From: Acidobacteria bacterium 13_2_20CM_57_17
Lineage (GTDB): Bacteria > Acidobacteriota > Terriglobia > Acidiferrales > UBA7541
Length of the DNA stretch: 53,819 bases
Direction of reading: 5' to 3'
NCBI GenBank assembly: GCA_001914785.1
Contig: MNDE01000116.1
Coordinates: forward strand, 1 to 53,819
The notes below the pieces were generated by a model, which was not told the DNA's origin, searched no databases, and worked only from the letters and a program-made list of their open reading frames with translations. Below are positions 9,067 through 18,225 of this stretch, in pieces (the first letter of the stretch is position 1; each line of letters begins with the position of its first letter). The translations under genes and the position numbers were made by a program.

Positions 9067-12000
9067 ATGAAGCGCCTAGTCTTGGTAGTTCTTGTTGTTC
9101 TTTCGCTCGCTGTGGGGGTGACAGCGCAGACGTTCCGTGGCGCGATTAACGGAACGGTGACAGATCCGTCGGGCGCGTCGGTTCCCAACGCGGCGGTGAA
9201 AGCCACGGAATCCGCAACCGGCATTGACCACAATACGGTAACAACCAGTGAAGGTCAGTTCTCTTTCCAGGATATTCCGCTCGGCTTTTATAAGGTAACG
9301 GTCACGGCATCGGGCTTTCCCGTGTATACCGTGGACAAGGTCGAAGTAATCGCCGGTACGATCTACACGCTGAACGTCAAGCTATCACTGCAGCAGCAAG
9401 CCACAACGGTGGAGGTTTCGGCGGCCGCCCTCACCCTCGACACGACAACGCAAACGCAGAATATGACGATTGCCGCCGACGTCGTGCAAGACGTTCCGCT
9501 GAATGGACGTGACTTCACGCAACTGATCGCGACCGCGCCGGGTTACGGCGGCTACTCAGTGGGCGGCTTCGGCTCGCTCAACGGGACGCGCCCAAATCAA
9601 ATGAACTGGCAAATCGACGGCGTGGACAACAACGACTTCTGGCACAACATTCCGGCCGTCAATCAGGGCGGCGTTTCGGGAATCGCTGGCGTGGTGCTGC
9701 CGATCGATTCGATTGAGGAATTCTCCTCGCAAACACAGTCCGGTGCTGAGGCTGGACGCAATGCGGGTGGTACTGTAAACCTGGTCACCAAGTCCGGCGG
9801 GAACGTGCTACACGGTTCGGCGTACTACTACAACCGCAATGAATTTTACAGTGCGAAATCGCCCTTCTTCACCCCCGCGCCCGGCACAAAGGCCCCGCCG
9901 CTGCGCAATCAAAACTATGGGTTTCAGGTCAATGGTCCCATCCATAAGGATAAGGCGTTCTTCCTGGCTTCTTTTGAAAAGCAACAATACATCATTGGAC
10001 TTTCGGGTGTTGCCACCGAGCCTTCGGATGCCTGGGTAACTGCCGCCTTGAGTCAGCTGACTGCCGCCGGTATTCCGGAGAGTTCAGTTTCTAAAACGCT
10101 CATCGGCCCGACCGGCTTTTGGCCAAGATCTGGAAGTGGCAGCATTGCTGGTCTTCCACCAGCACCCAACAATTTTTTCAGCCCCATCGCCTCCGTCGGC
10201 CACAGCTACAATGGTGTGGCGAAGGTAGACTACAACTTCAACGATAAGCACCGTCTGTCGCTCCGGTGGTTCGGGGGACAAGGCGACCAGACTGCGCCGC
10301 TCGGCGGAAGCCCCGCTTTGGGAACGGCCAGTTCGAATTTGAAGTACTACTTCGAAGACGCCCCCATCCACGTGTTTAACTATTCGCTTACGTTAAATTC
10401 CGTACTTACGTCGCGGTTGACCAACCAAGTACTCGTGGGCGCCAACTACTTCAACCAAACTTTCAGCGACTTCAACAACAGCTTCGATACGAAAGCACTG
10501 GGCTTGTTCCTGAGCCCCGATGCAACTATCAACGGGAAACCTATACTTGGCGCTCCCAACATCGTGATCGGGAACTTTGAACAAATCGGTCTGACGCCGC
10601 CGGAAGGACGCAGTGACCTCACCTGGCACGCCACCGATATCGTTTCCTATAACCGGGGCGCGCACCAGTTTCGCTTCGGAGGTGAAGTCCGCCAGGCGCA
10701 CGTGAATGAGTTCTATCACCGCCGTGGAACTGGCAAGTTTACGTTCGACGGATCGCAGGGTCCGTGGCCCGTATGCAATCAAACGGATGCCACTCAAAAA
10801 CTAATTTGCCAAGATAAGAATGCACTGTCTGACTTCCTTGCTGGCGACGTGTCCTCCTCGACGATTGCGGTGGGGAATCCGGAGCGTTGGGTGGTAGTGA
10901 ACGCCTACAATCTATACTTTCAGGATTCCTGGCAGGTGACCAAGAGACTAAACCTGAATTTCGGCATGCGGTACGAATACTTCGGGCCGCTCCATAGCGA
11001 CAAGAAGGACATCGCGGTGTTTGTGCCGGGGAAGGGTCTCGTCATCCAGGGAAGTGGCATCGATTCCATTTTCCCACCGGATAGAAACAATTTTGCTCCA
11101 CGAATCGGCTTCGCCTATCAGGCGAACTCGAAAGGTGATCTCGTCGTCCGGGGCGGAGTTGGCGTCTTCTACGATCAGATCAATATGAACCCGTTCCTGG
11201 ATTTCCGCCCGCCCATCTCTGCATCGCAGGGCATCGAGGGCAATCCTTTTGGTCCGTCGCCTGTTTCTACATACGGTGCTAATACTCTTGGTCAGACTTC
11301 CTATAATTGGGGTACGGGACCAGGACAAGCACAGGCCGGTGGCGCATCAATCTTCCCAGGTGTTCAAAAATGTGCCGATCCGAATTGTGCTGCCCTCGGG
11401 GATCCCAAGGGCCTCAGCGCGTATTCCGTTAACCAAAATTTCCGCACGCCTTACTTCTACAATTTCAACTTACAGGTTGAGAAGGGCTTCGGCAGTGCCG
11501 CCGTGCTTCAAGTAGGTTACGTTGGCAGCCAAGCACGCAAGTTGAATATCGTTACAAACATTAACCAGCCGCAAAACGTGGGAGGTGTAAAGACGTTTGC
11601 GTTCCCGAATTTTGGCAATATACTGCAACTCAACAGCCTAGGAACGTCGAACTATAATTCGTTGCAGAGCACCTTCCGCATTAGGACTTGGCACGGGCTG
11701 AGTTCACAATTCGGCTACACCTGGTCTCACGCGCTGGATGAAATTAGTGAATATCGCGCCGTCATCGCGGATAATGCTAACAACGTTAAACTCGACTACG
11801 GCAATGGGGACTACGACACTCGGCACCTATTCAGCGCGAACATTACCTATGCATTGCCGGGAGCAGCGTGGGGCCCAAAGATCCTGACGCACGGGTGGCA
11901 GCTGAGCAGCTTGTGGGTGCTGCACAGCGGACAGCCGTTCGACATCACTCGCAGTAGCGGGCCGTTTGGGAACGTCAACCTGGTTAGCAACCCGTTTGCT

Positions 12001-12375
12001 AATCTCACTCATAAGTTTAACAAGAATATTCCCGGAGTGCTCTGGATCAACCCAAGTGCCTTCGCAGCAACTGGCAAGGACCCGGTAACAGGACTCTCGC
12101 TTCCCGGAAACGTCGCCCGCAACAAGTATGTCGGCCCAAGTTACAAGGCGGTGGACTTCTCAGTCCTGAAGAACATTCCGATTACCGAACGGGTGAAAGT
12201 GCAGCTCCGCGCTGAAATGTTTAACCTCTTCAACCGGATTAACTTTGCCTCCGGTCCCGGCGCAGTTAACTCGGATGGGACTATTACTGACACCATAGGT
12301 GACTTCAACGGCGCTCCAGGCATCGGGCCGGGCGAGCCGTTCAACATGCAGATCGCTGCGAAGATCATCTTCTAA
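9067..12375 (+). CDS. Oar-like TonB-dependent outer-membrane receptor with carboxypeptidase-regulatory domain (1)
   Basis: 1102-residue outer-membrane beta-barrel. The start ATG leads a signal peptide (MKRLVLVVLVVLSLAVGVTA, cleavage before QTFRG). Residues about 22-110 form a CarboxypepD_reg/CNA-B-like domain (GAINGTVTDPSGASVPNAAV). A plug region follows with DVPLNGRDFTQLI and RPNQMNWQIDGVDNND, then the barrel, ending in the aromatic residue F expected for BAM substrates (MQIAAKIIF). In Acidobacteriota such Oar/SusC-like receptors are thought to import oligomeric nutrients, and the ligand is unknown. The gene is monocistronic: a promoter candidate lies upstream and a strong terminator directly downstream. 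Confidence 0.92.
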   Translation: MKRLVLVVLVVLSLAVGVTAQTFRGAINGTVTDPSGASVPNAAVKATESATGIDHNTVTTSEGQFSFQDIPLGFYKVTVTASGFPVYTVDKVEVIAGTIYTLNVKLSLQQQATTVEVSAAALTLDTTTQTQNMTIAADVVQDVPLNGRDFTQLIATAPGYGGYSVGGFGSLNGTRPNQMNWQIDGVDNNDFWHNIPAVNQGGVSGIAGVVLPIDSIEEFSSQTQSGAEAGRNAGGTVNLVTKSGGNVLHGSAYYYNRNEFYSAKSPFFTPAPGTKAPPLRNQNYGFQVNGPIHKDKAFFLASFEKQQYIIGLSGVATEPSDAWVTAALSQLTAAGIPESSVSKTLIGPTGFWPRSGSGSIAGLPPAPNNFFSPIASVGHSYNGVAKVDYNFNDKHRLSLRWFGGQGDQTAPLGGSPALGTASSNLKYYFEDAPIHVFNYSLTLNSVLTSRLTNQVLVGANYFNQTFSDFNNSFDTKALGLFLSPDATINGKPILGAPNIVIGNFEQIGLTPPEGRSDLTWHATDIVSYNRGAHQFRFGGEVRQAHVNEFYHRRGTGKFTFDGSQGPWPVCNQTDATQKLICQDKNALSDFLAGDVSSSTIAVGNPERWVVVNAYNLYFQDSWQVTKRLNLNFGMRYEYFGPLHSDKKDIAVFVPGKGLVIQGSGIDSIFPPDRNNFAPRIGFAYQANSKGDLVVRGGVGVFYDQINMNPFLDFRPPISASQGIEGNPFGPSPVSTYGANTLGQTSYNWGTGPGQAQAGGASIFPGVQKCADPNCAALGDPKGLSAYSVNQNFRTPYFYNFNLQVEKGFGSAAVLQVGYVGSQARKLNIVTNINQPQNVGGVKTFAFPNFGNILQLNSLGTSNYNSLQSTFRIRTWHGLSSQFGYTWSHALDEISEYRAVIADNANNVKLDYGNGDYDTRHLFSANITYALPGAAWGPKILTHGWQLSSLWVLHSGQPFDITRSSGPFGNVNLVSNPFANLTHKFNKNIPGVLWINPSAFAATGKDPVTGLSLPGNVARNKYVGPSYKAVDFSVLKNIPITERVKVQLRAEMFNLFNRINFASGPGAVNSDGTITDTIGDFNGAPGIGPGEPFNMQIAAKIIF

Positions 12376-12396
12376 CTGCTGCGCTAACTTTTAACG

Positions 12397-12431
12397 AAGA
12401 AGGCCCTCCGACCAAGTCGGAGGGCCTTCTT
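12397..12431 (+). terminator. Intrinsic terminator of receptor gene 1
   Basis: Perfect 15-bp stem (AAGAAGGCCCTCCGA at 12397-12411 with TCGGAGGGCCTTCTT at 12417-12431) and a 5-nt loop, followed by GCTTTTAAA. It starts 21 nt after the receptor stop codon. The near-symmetry with A-rich upstream and T-rich downstream flanks suggests it could work in both directions. Confidence 0.85.
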
Positions 12432-12457
12432 GCTTTTAAAGCTGTACCGGCCGTGCC

Positions 12458-12640
12458 CCTACCCCCCCCCCGGATTTTTTGTAAGTGTTGCATCTAAAGG
12501 GCTTAAGCTTCGTGTAGGTGCTTTAGAATCAACACTCGCGGACGCCTCTGTAAGTGTTGATTCTAAAGGGACTTAGATTGCACTAAAATTGTGCAAGAGG
12601 CGGTTTGTTTCGTAAGTGTTGCAACCAGGAGACTTAGGCA
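12458..12640 (-). repeat. Interspersed TAAGTGTTG / G-tract element, copy A
   Basis: Read on the minus strand this stretch contains CAACACTTAC boxes at three places and ends in a run of ten G (C10 at 12462-12471 on plus). On plus, boxes begin GTAAGTGTTG at 12481, 12551 and 12612, each followed after about 12 nt by CTTA or ACTTA, so each box is a short imperfect palindrome (TAAGT...ACTTA). A reverse-oriented AATCAACACTC lies at 12527. The same order of parts recurs at 30576-30752. It is not coding and does not resemble any known RNA family that I recognise. Confidence 0.6.
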
Positions 12641-12873
12641 CAAAAGCGGGCTCCAGAAAGCAAAAACGCCAGCGAAGTGGCTGGCGCTTTCCGGCTGGAC
12701 CGCAATATTACCCAAGAAATACTATACGCTGGATATGACTTTTTGTCAATGGAAAGTTGGAACTGTCTTCAAGAAATGCTCCCAAGAAAAATGGCAACCG
12801 ATGTCAAGCCCCTTGGAAAATGTCCCTTGGCTTACCTCGACTAACTGTCCGTCTGCGTGCCGAGAACGAAGAT

Positions 12874-12890
12874 GGCGGCGTAAAGCCGCC
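12874..12890. repeat. Short GGCGGC hairpin near yvcK 3' end
   Basis: Perfect 6-bp stem GGCGGC (12874-12879) / GCCGCC (12885-12890) with loop GTAAA. It lies about 40 nt past the yvcK stop on that gene's downstream side. It lacks a T-run on either strand, so it is more like a REP-type unit or transcript-end hairpin than a rho-independent terminator. Confidence 0.4.
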
Positions 12891-12929
12891 TCTACAAAGC
12901 CCATTGAGCGGCCCGCTTGAGAGTGCGGA

Positions 12930-13955
12930 TTAGCGGCGGAGGAATTCTTCGAGGAGGAGGCGAGAGAGGCGGCGCGTGTTGTGTCGAAGGACGCCGTGCT
13001 CCTCGAGGAGATTGTCGAGGATCACGCGGAAGCCGAGCTCCTGGAGCGCCGGGAGATCGACGGCCACGGGCTCCGCACCCTGCGCGCGGTAGCGGCGGGC
13101 CACATCGGGCGACACGGGCTGCCGATTCGCGACGACCCAATCGATCACGCGCTGCGGGACGTGCTTCTGGATGGCGCGGAGATGATCGGCAAGGGCGTAG
13201 CCGGCGGTTTCACCGGGCTGGGTCATCAGGTTGGCGACATAGACGCGCGGGGCCTTGGACTTGGCGATAGCGGCGGCGATTTCCGGGATCATCAGGTTCG
13301 GAAGAATGCTGGTGTAGAGCGAGCCCGGGCCGAGCAGGATAAGATCGGCTTCCTTGATGGCTTCGACGGCCCTGGGGAGCGGACGAACGCGCCGCGAGGA
13401 AAGCTTGAGCTTCTTGATGGGCGCGCGGCTGGCGGTGATGCGCGTTTCGCCGTGGACGGTGCGGCCGTTTTCCAGCGTGGCGACGAGATGCACGTTCGAA
13501 AGCGTCGAGGGAAAAATGCGCCCGCGAATCGCCAGCACTTTGCTGCTGACGCGAATCGCTTCCGTAAAATCGCCGGTGACGTGTGTGAGCGCGGCCAGGA
13601 AAAGATTGCCGAAATTGTGGCCGATGAGGCCGTGGCCAGCGTGAAAACGATATTGAAACAGCCGGCCGAGAAGGGCTTCATCCTTCGAAAGAGCCACCAT
13701 GCAGTTGCGAATGTCGCCGGGCGGAAGGATGCGGTTCTCGCGGCGCAAGCGGCCGGAGCTGCCGCCGTCATCGGTAACGGTAACAATGGCAGCGAGATCG
13801 GCGATAGGCCGTTCGGCGGTGGCGCGACCGTCAGTGCGGCGAATCACGTGTTCCTTGAGGCCACGAAGCAGCGTGGAGAGTCCGGTGCCGCCTCCCAGGG
13901 CGACGACGCGAAAGCCGGGGGAAAGAGTTTGCGATTTGGAGGCACACTTTTTCAT
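12930..13955 (-). CDS. yvcK: Gluconeogenesis factor / UDP-sugar-binding protein YvcK (CofD-like family)
   Basis: 341-residue CofD-fold protein. The N-terminus has the family signature VVALGGGTGLSTLLRGLKE, VTVTDDGGSSGRLR and PPGDIRNCMVALS. Later motifs include GHGLIGHNFGNLFL, DLILLGPGSLYTSILPNL and VYVANLMTQPGET. In Bacillus YvcK binds UDP-GlcNAc and is needed for growth on gluconeogenic carbon and for normal cell-wall synthesis; that role is inferred here. The true CofD family makes F420, but the spacing and length favour YvcK. The usual partners (rapZ, whiA) are not adjacent. Confidence 0.93.
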   Translation of the reverse strand: MKKCASKSQTLSPGFRVVALGGGTGLSTLLRGLKEHVIRRTDGRATAERPIADLAAIVTVTDDGGSSGRLRRENRILPPGDIRNCMVALSKDEALLGRLFQYRFHAGHGLIGHNFGNLFLAALTHVTGDFTEAIRVSSKVLAIRGRIFPSTLSNVHLVATLENGRTVHGETRITASRAPIKKLKLSSRRVRPLPRAVEAIKEADLILLGPGSLYTSILPNLMIPEIAAAIAKSKAPRVYVANLMTQPGETAGYALADHLRAIQKHVPQRVIDWVVANRQPVSPDVARRYRAQGAEPVAVDLPALQELGFRVILDNLLEEHGVLRHNTRRLSRLLLEEFLRR

Positions 13956-14141
13956 GATGATATTTGGGATCGCAGAAGCGGCTTCATTTCACGGGAAAGA
14001 ATTTATCATAGAGGACGTTGAGTACGCAGAGAGCACGGAGAAAAATAAGCCGGACAGGCTCCCGACCGGCTCGGGATCTTCGATCCGGGTAAACGCCGGA
14101 CACAGAGAGACGGCACAGAGAACGCAGACAGGAAAAAAAGC

Positions 14142-14161
14142 GGACAGGCTAAAGCCTATCC
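14142..14161. repeat. Imperfect hairpin of the GGACAGGCTAAAGCCTRTCC type
   Basis: GGACAGGCT and AGCCTATCC pair with one mismatch around a 2-nt centre. It sits directly against the stop of the TPR gene (14164). A related CCTGTCCG/CGGACAGG palindrome lies at 8120-8137, so this is probably a small dispersed palindrome family. Confidence 0.35.
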
Positions 14162-14163
14162 TA

Positions 14164-14799
14164 CTAGCTGGCGAGGCCGTCTTTTTCAGGATAAAGCAGC
14201 TCGGTGAAACGCGGGTCTTCCTGGAGGAACGCAAAATCTTCGTCGTTGCGGGCGTGGTAGCGGTTTTCCGGGCGCAAGTGAATTGCCACCTTCAGATTGG
14301 CAAGCGCGGAATCGGCTTCACCGGTGAGGCAATCGAGCGCGGCCAGCGCGTAATGAATGTGGTCCGCCTTGGGCGCCGCTTTGCGGGCTTTGTCGAGACT
14401 TTCTCGCGCATCGTCCCAGCGGCCGATGTTCATCATCGCAACACCTCGCTGATAATGTTCTTCGGCAGTGCGCGGATTCTGCTCGTGCGACGGTTTCATG
14501 CGCTGCTCGGCGATTTTCACGTGCATGCGCGCGCGATCCGCGAGTTCCTTGCTGGGACCTTCGAGAACTTTTTCAAGTTCCTGCTTGGCGCGCGCGAATT
14601 TCTGCTGATGGAAGAGCGAGAGAGCCTCATCGTAAAGTTTGAGCTGCGCCTGGACGAGCGGGTCCACCAGCTCGACACCCCCACGCTGCGCTGGTGGCGG
14701 CGGGCCTAAAGGCTTCTTTTTCTGTAGCTTAGATTGACTATGGGCCGTCCCTTTGGACCGGCTCGACGAGCCTGAATGAGACTTGTGCGTTTTTGCCAT
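14164..14799 (-). CDS. TPR-repeat protein with basic N-terminus
   Basis: 211 residues from the ATG at 14799 (MAKTHKSHSGSS). A lysine/serine-rich, probably disordered N-terminus of about 40 residues is followed by a helical region and TPR motifs (AEEHYQRGVAMMNIGRWDDARESLDKA split across about residues 105-145, then HIHYALAALDCLTGEADSA). No signal peptide, so cytoplasmic. Probably a scaffold; the partner is unknown. An in-frame upstream ATG at 14835 is possible. Confidence 0.8.
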   Translation of the reverse strand: MAKTHKSHSGSSSRSKGTAHSQSKLQKKKPLGPPPPAQRGGVELVDPLVQAQLKLYDEALSLFHQQKFARAKQELEKVLEGPSKELADRARMHVKIAEQRMKPSHEQNPRTAEEHYQRGVAMMNIGRWDDARESLDKARKAAPKADHIHYALAALDCLTGEADSALANLKVAIHLRPENRYHARNDEDFAFLQEDPRFTELLYPEKDGLAS

Positions 14800-15030
14800 T
14801 GGGCGAATGCTAGCAGAGCAGGATTCTCGCGTCAAATCATGTGTACGGAGGCACTTGGGGGCCCATCAGGCGTTACCGAACGGAGGCATGGCCAAAAATA
14901 GGGCGTGGAGTTCAGCGCCGAATCGCGGAAACTATATGCAGTTCGTGCAAGTTAGCACGCGGGGCTGGAAGGCTGGCCTGCCTGCGCCGCGTATGCTATA
15001 AGTTTGTGGCCAATTCTGGTTAACGACAAA

Positions 15031-15618
15031 GTGCCTTTCATCAATTTTCCTGCGCGCGAAATTAACTGCAAGCTGGTGTACTACGGTCCAGGTCTGGGCG
15101 GAAAAACCGCCAACCTGCAGTGGATCTACGACCATACGGGACAGAATCAGAAGGGCAAAATGGTGTCTCTGGCGACGGAGACGGACCGCACGCTGTTCTT
15201 CGACTTCCTGCCGTTGGATTTGGGGACGGTGCGCGGGTTCAAGACGCGCTTTCATTTATATACCGTGCCCGGCCAGGTGTTCTATGAGGCCAGCCGGAAA
15301 CTGATCCTGAAGGGCGCGGACGGTGTGGTGTTTGTGGCGGATTCGCAGGAAGAACGGCTGGACGCGAACTTCGAAACCATGGAAAATCTGCAGGAACATT
15401 TGAAAGAGCACAACCTGAATTTCACTACGATTCCCTACGTGCTGATGCTGAACAAGCGTGACTTGCCGAATGCCATGTCCGTTGCGGACCTGACGAAGCA
15501 TTTGCAGAAAAAAGGCGAGCCGGTTTTGGAAGGCGTGGCGATTCAGGGAGTGGGTGTGTTCGAAACGCTGAAGGAAGTTGCGAAGCTCGTCCTCGCCGAA
15601 TTGAAAAAGGGCGGGTAG
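15031..15618 (+). CDS. mglA: MglA-type Ras-like GTPase (polarity/gliding protein)
   Basis: Small GTPase of the bacterial MglA family. The GTG at 15031 is chosen because it yields [19 protein letters not shown], matching the N-terminus and the 195-residue length of Myxococcus MglA; an in-frame TTG at 15004 would add nine residues. The P-loop is GPGLGGKT (residues 19-26). Switch II is [15 protein letters not shown], and the base-recognition motif is LNKRDLPN. MglA-GTP marks the leading pole and directs motility machinery in myxobacteria; in Acidobacteriota its role is unknown. The GAP partner MglB is not in the window. The gene is convergent with a STAS-domain gene. Confidence 0.93.
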   Translation: MPFINFPAREINCKLVYYGPGLGGKTANLQWIYDHTGQNQKGKMVSLATETDRTLFFDFLPLDLGTVRGFKTRFHLYTVPGQVFYEASRKLILKGADGVVFVADSQEERLDANFETMENLQEHLKEHNLNFTTIPYVLMLNKRDLPNAMSVADLTKHLQKKGEPVLEGVAIQGVGVFETLKEVAKLVLAELKKGG

Positions 15619-15694
15619 TCTACTTCTGGCAAGTCTATTTTCCAAATCATCCAAAATTAGCAGCGTGAATTTCTACGCAGAAGGATTCCTGCGT

Positions 15695-16051
15695 TTACGC
15701 GAAATTGGCGAGGGCGGCGGATTCGGATTCGAAGGTGGGGATGGCTTCGATGAGCCGCGTGACGGTGAGTGCGTCGCGCACGCGGCCGGGGCCACAGACG
15801 AGACGCAGGACACCGCCTTCGCGCGCCAGCTTGATGGAGATGCGCACCAGCGTGGAAATGCCGGAGCTGTCGATCTGCGGGATGCCGTTCAGGACAACGA
15901 CCACTCTCTTCGCGCCACCCTTAAGCACGGATTCGAGAGCGTCGTGGAGCTGCTCCGCAGGCTCGCCGATAGTGAGCCGGCCGTGAACTTCCAGGACGGG
16001 TACTCCTGCGGTTTCGCGGACGTTGATTTCCATGGGCAGCCGGTCAGTCAT
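15695..16051 (-). CDS. STAS-domain anti-sigma-factor antagonist
   Basis: 118-residue SpoIIAA/RsbV-type protein. It has the STAS fold landmarks VPVLEVHGRLTIGEPAE, RVVVVLNGIPQIDSSGIS and the conserved phospho-acceptor serine in DSSG (about residue 62). Such proteins release a sigma factor by binding an anti-sigma kinase when dephosphorylated. No cognate kinase, phosphatase or sigma factor is adjacent. The start is the ATG at 16051; a second in-frame ATG at 16033 would still keep the complete domain. Confidence 0.9.
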   Translation of the reverse strand: MTDRLPMEINVRETAGVPVLEVHGRLTIGEPAEQLHDALESVLKGGAKRVVVVLNGIPQIDSSGISTLVRISIKLAREGGVLRLVCGPGRVRDALTVTRLIEAIPTFESESAALANFA

Positions 16052-16324
16052 GGCGGTGCGTCAGTCTATCCTGGATTAAGGCGGCGTTGGTGATTCGCCA
16101 GGCCGGACGGCATTATACGCTGGAGGGTAAGTTGCACAAAGCGAACCGTTCCACGAGTTTACAGGCCAAATCGGCCGAGCCTGCGGAAGGAGGCGTATCA
16201 GAAAAACAAATCCAGGCAATGAAAATTTCAAACTGTGGCGAAAAGCGCGCACGCGTATAATGCTTTGCGACAAAGTAGCGGGTCCCCGGTAGTAGAATCC
16301 AGAGCCAGCGGAGCAGACACATCT

Positions 16325-17785
16325 ATGAAGTGCGAAGGATGGAAGTGTAGTTTCAGCCTTCTCCTGGTGCTTGGAGCCATCCTGTTCACTGCAATTCCCC
16401 TCTCCGCGCAACAACCGCCCCCCTCTTTAGCCGCTCCTCCAACAATGATGGCCTCCCTCGCCGCTCCGGAAACCGCCAAAACTGTTTCCGAAAAACTGGC
16501 GCAACTGGATAAAGATGTGAAAGCGGCGCAGTCCTCCGCGGACAACGCCTGGATGCTGGTCAGCGCGGCGCTGGTTTTGATGATGACGGGACCAGGGCTG
16601 GCGCTGTTCTACGGCGGTCTGGTGCGGCGGAAAAACACTCTGGCGATCATGATGCAGAGCTTCGCGCTGATGGCGTTGATCACCGTGATGTGGGCGCTGG
16701 TCGGATACAGCCTGTGCTTCGGCGGCGACGGACATTTTATCGGCAGCTTCGAGCACGCCTTCCTGCGCGGCGTAGGCGCGGACCCGAATCCCGATTATTC
16801 CGGAACGATTCCGCAACTGACTTTCATGGTCTACCAGCTGATGTTCGCCATCATCACGCCTGCTTTGATCACCGGCGCGACAGCGGAACGGATGAAGTTC
16901 AGCGGCACAGTCCTGTTCCTTACGCTGTGGTTCCTGGTTGTTTACGCGCCACTCGCGCACATGGTGTGGGGAAAAGGCGGGCTGCTAAACGCTTCGCTTG
17001 GAGGAAAATTTCCAACGCTGGATTTTGCGGGCGGCACGGTCGTGCACATTTCTTCCGGAGTTTCCGCGCTGGTGTGCGCGCTGTATCTCGGCAAGCGCAC
17101 CGGATATCCCAAGCAGCCGATGCCGCCGCACAGTCTGGTGCTGAGTTTCATCGGCGCCTGCTTGCTGTGGGTGGGATGGTTCGGGTTCAACGCGGGCAGC
17201 GCGCTAGCGTCAAACTCGCTGGCCAGCAGCGCGTTTGTAGCGACGCACTTCGGGGCGGCGGCGGCTGCGCTGAGCTGGAGTGCGGCGGAATGGATCAAGA
17301 ACGGCCGCGCCAGCGCACTGGGCGCGATTTCCGGCGCGGTGGCGGGACTCGTGGCGATTACTCCGGCAGCCGGATTTGTCGGCCCAATGCCGGCGCTGGC
17401 CATCGGTATTATCGCTGGGGCTGCGTGCTATTGGATGGTAACGAAGGTGAAGGCCCTCTTCGGGTATGATGACGCGCTGGACGCTTTCGGAGTACACGGC
17501 GCGGGCGGGACGATCGGAGCTTTGCTCACCGGAGTCTTCGCTCAACAGGTGATCAACCCCATCTTTGGAGCGGACAAACCGGTCGGCGGTTTGGACGGGC
17601 ATTGGAGCCAGGTCGGCAACCAACTTGTCGGCGTTGTGATTGCCTGGGGCTTTGCACTAGTGGGAACGCTGGTGCTCCTTAAGATTGTGGATTTGATCAC
17701 CGGCGTGCGCGTGCCGGAAGAGCACGAAATCGAAGGTCTGGACATTACGGAACACGGCGAAGAGGCTTATAACCTTGAATCGTAG
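16325..17785 (+). CDS. amtB: Ammonium transporter AmtB with N-terminal extension
   Basis: Inner-membrane ammonium channel, 486 residues from the ATG at 16325. A signal peptide (CSFSLLLVLGAILFTAIPLSAQ) is followed by a proline-rich and a short predicted coiled-coil stretch (SEKLAQLDKDVKAAQS) before the Amt core begins at DNAWMLVSAALVLMMTGPGLALFYGGLVRRKN. The twin histidines are present: VVHISSG and FGVHGAGGTIGALLTG. The C-terminal tail ends with EGLDITEHGEEAYNLES, the usual PII-responsive region. It is the first gene of amtB-glnB-glnD, 48 nt ahead of glnB. An earlier in-frame start at 16235 lacks support. Confidence 0.95.
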   Translation: MKCEGWKCSFSLLLVLGAILFTAIPLSAQQPPPSLAAPPTMMASLAAPETAKTVSEKLAQLDKDVKAAQSSADNAWMLVSAALVLMMTGPGLALFYGGLVRRKNTLAIMMQSFALMALITVMWALVGYSLCFGGDGHFIGSFEHAFLRGVGADPNPDYSGTIPQLTFMVYQLMFAIITPALITGATAERMKFSGTVLFLTLWFLVVYAPLAHMVWGKGGLLNASLGGKFPTLDFAGGTVVHISSGVSALVCALYLGKRTGYPKQPMPPHSLVLSFIGACLLWVGWFGFNAGSALASNSLASSAFVATHFGAAAAALSWSAAEWIKNGRASALGAISGAVAGLVAITPAAGFVGPMPALAIGIIAGAACYWMVTKVKALFGYDDALDAFGVHGAGGTIGALLTGVFAQQVINPIFGADKPVGGLDGHWSQVGNQLVGVVIAWGFALVGTLVLLKIVDLITGVRVPEEHEIEGLDITEHGEEAYNLES

Positions 17786-18172
<387 letters not shown>

Positions 18173-18225
18173 CCATTCACTCTTGGCCGCCCAGCAGCCG
18201 ATTTACTGACCGCAGGACGCTCAAC

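Larger units (their letters stand above)
12432..12929. other. Gene-free stretch carrying repeat element copy A and a small hairpin
   Basis: About 500 nt without a credible gene. It contains the G/C-tract plus TAAGTGTTG repeat element (12458-12640) and a GGCGGC-GTAAA-GCCGCC hairpin at 12874-12890, just past the stop of yvcK. A short plus-strand open frame at 12591-12920 has no recognisable protein content. Confidence 0.55.

Noticed and set aside
12458..12640. CRISPR array
   Set aside because: The repeated boxes are short, imperfect, in both orientations and unevenly spaced; no cas gene is present.
12591..12920. Small plus-strand protein gene in the gap before yvcK
   Set aside because: The frame runs through the repeat element and a hairpin, has no ribosome site and no recognisable protein content.
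12981..14021. Long open plus-strand frame opposite yvcK
   Set aside because: Antisense shadow; YvcK motifs are on the minus strand.
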